DNA from: Pseudomonas japonica
Lineage (GTDB): Bacteria; Pseudomonadota; Gammaproteobacteria; Pseudomonadales; Pseudomonadaceae
NCBI RefSeq assembly: GCF_900188455.1
Contig: NZ_FZOL01000005.1
Span: forward strand, 246,835-310,834
Direction of reading: 5' to 3'
DNA: 64,000 nt
Shown: piece after piece, positions 63,888 through 64,000 of the stretch
Layout of the letters: every line of letters starts with the position of its first letter
Position numbering within the stretch: the stretch's first letter is position 1
Notes under the pieces: model-generated
Told to the model about the DNA's origin: nothing
Seen by the model: only the letters and a program-made list of their open reading frames with translations
The model's database searches: none
Position numbers and translations under genes: made by a program

Positions 63888-64000
63888 TCAGGCGGCGGGC
63901 ACCTTGTGTTGATGTTCCTTCCACGACACACCATCTCGCATCATGGCATTCAGACGTACCAGCAACACACGCATGCACGCGACTACAGCCTTCTTGGAGC
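63888..64000 (-). mobile_element. IS110-family transposase, C-terminal end (rest outside window)
   Basis: The minus strand is open from the window edge to a TGA at 63888-63890 and encodes about 37 residues: SKKAVVACMRVLLVRLNAM then MRDGVSWKEHQHKVPAA. The K-x-A-L/V-VACMRKLL-x-x-LNAM pattern is the usual C-terminus of IS110-group DEDD transposases. The rest of the element is beyond the window, so intactness cannot be judged. Confidence 0.75.

Overview
The window is a GC-rich, gene-dense piece of a Pseudomonas chromosome. I place it in the fluorescens/putida side of the genus. From 1 to about 31.8 kb the gene order follows a block that I know from P. aeruginosa (mreBCD to hisC). The rest combines conserved housekeeping clusters (valS-holC-pepA-lptFG, the gcv operon, arcDABC) with lineage-specific genes and many REP-type palindromes. 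No rRNA, tRNA, CRISPR or prophage was seen. The only mobile DNA is the end of an IS110-family transposase at the right edge.

Layout. 1-12.7 kb: end of mreB, mreC, mreD (cell shape), maf, rng (RNase G), yhdP (envelope phospholipid transport), a nitrilase-fold amidase, tldD, darP and pmbA (TldD/E protease pair). 12.75-16.6 kb: a Fur-box-controlled operon fagA-fumC-orfX-sodA-ZIP transporter, a low-iron programme that substitutes an iron-free fumarase and Mn-SOD. 16.6-23.6 kb, minus strand: kdsD-kdsC-lptC-lptA-lptB, rpoN, hpf, ptsN, rapZ, ptsO (LPS precursor and export, sigma-54, ribosome hibernation, nitrogen PTS). 23.9-31.8 kb, plus strand: mlaFEDCB, ibaG, murA, hisG, hisD, hisC. 32-34.9 kb: a GntR regulator with a CynX-type MFS transporter, a SnoaL-like protein and a GIY-YIG protein. 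34.9-36.6 kb: two secreted cysteine-containing proteins, the small one being a free-standing paralogue of the C-terminal domain of the large one. 36.7-38.4 kb: ndpA and a HU-family gene, divergent.

38.4-47.5 kb: rlmF, valS, an unknown 121-aa gene, holC and pepA on the minus strand, then lptF-lptG divergently on plus. 47.5-48.7 kb: RDD membrane protein and a cold-shock protein with a long leader. 48.7-56.4 kb, minus: the glycine/serine operon gcvH-gcvP-sdaA-gcvT, preceded by a sigma-54 promoter and three 18-bp palindromes next to gcsR, its TyrR-like activator. 56.5-61.9 kb, minus: arginine deiminase operon arcD-arcA-arcB-arcC plus a DUF5064 gene, with an ANR-type site upstream of arcD. 62.2-63.7 kb, plus: a second ArcD-like antiporter of the same length, divergent from the first. 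63.7-64 kb: a REP broken in its second half, followed by the C-terminal end of an IS110 transposase.

The observations I rate most highly are: the secreted protein pair with a shared four-cysteine domain (34855-36558); the GcsR/sigma-54 control region of the gcv operon; the ATT start of mreC; the arcD duplication with an exactly placed ANR-dependent promoter; and REP palindromes placed inside operons. Everything here is read by eye; homology statements rest on motif recognition and remembered family sequences, not on searches.
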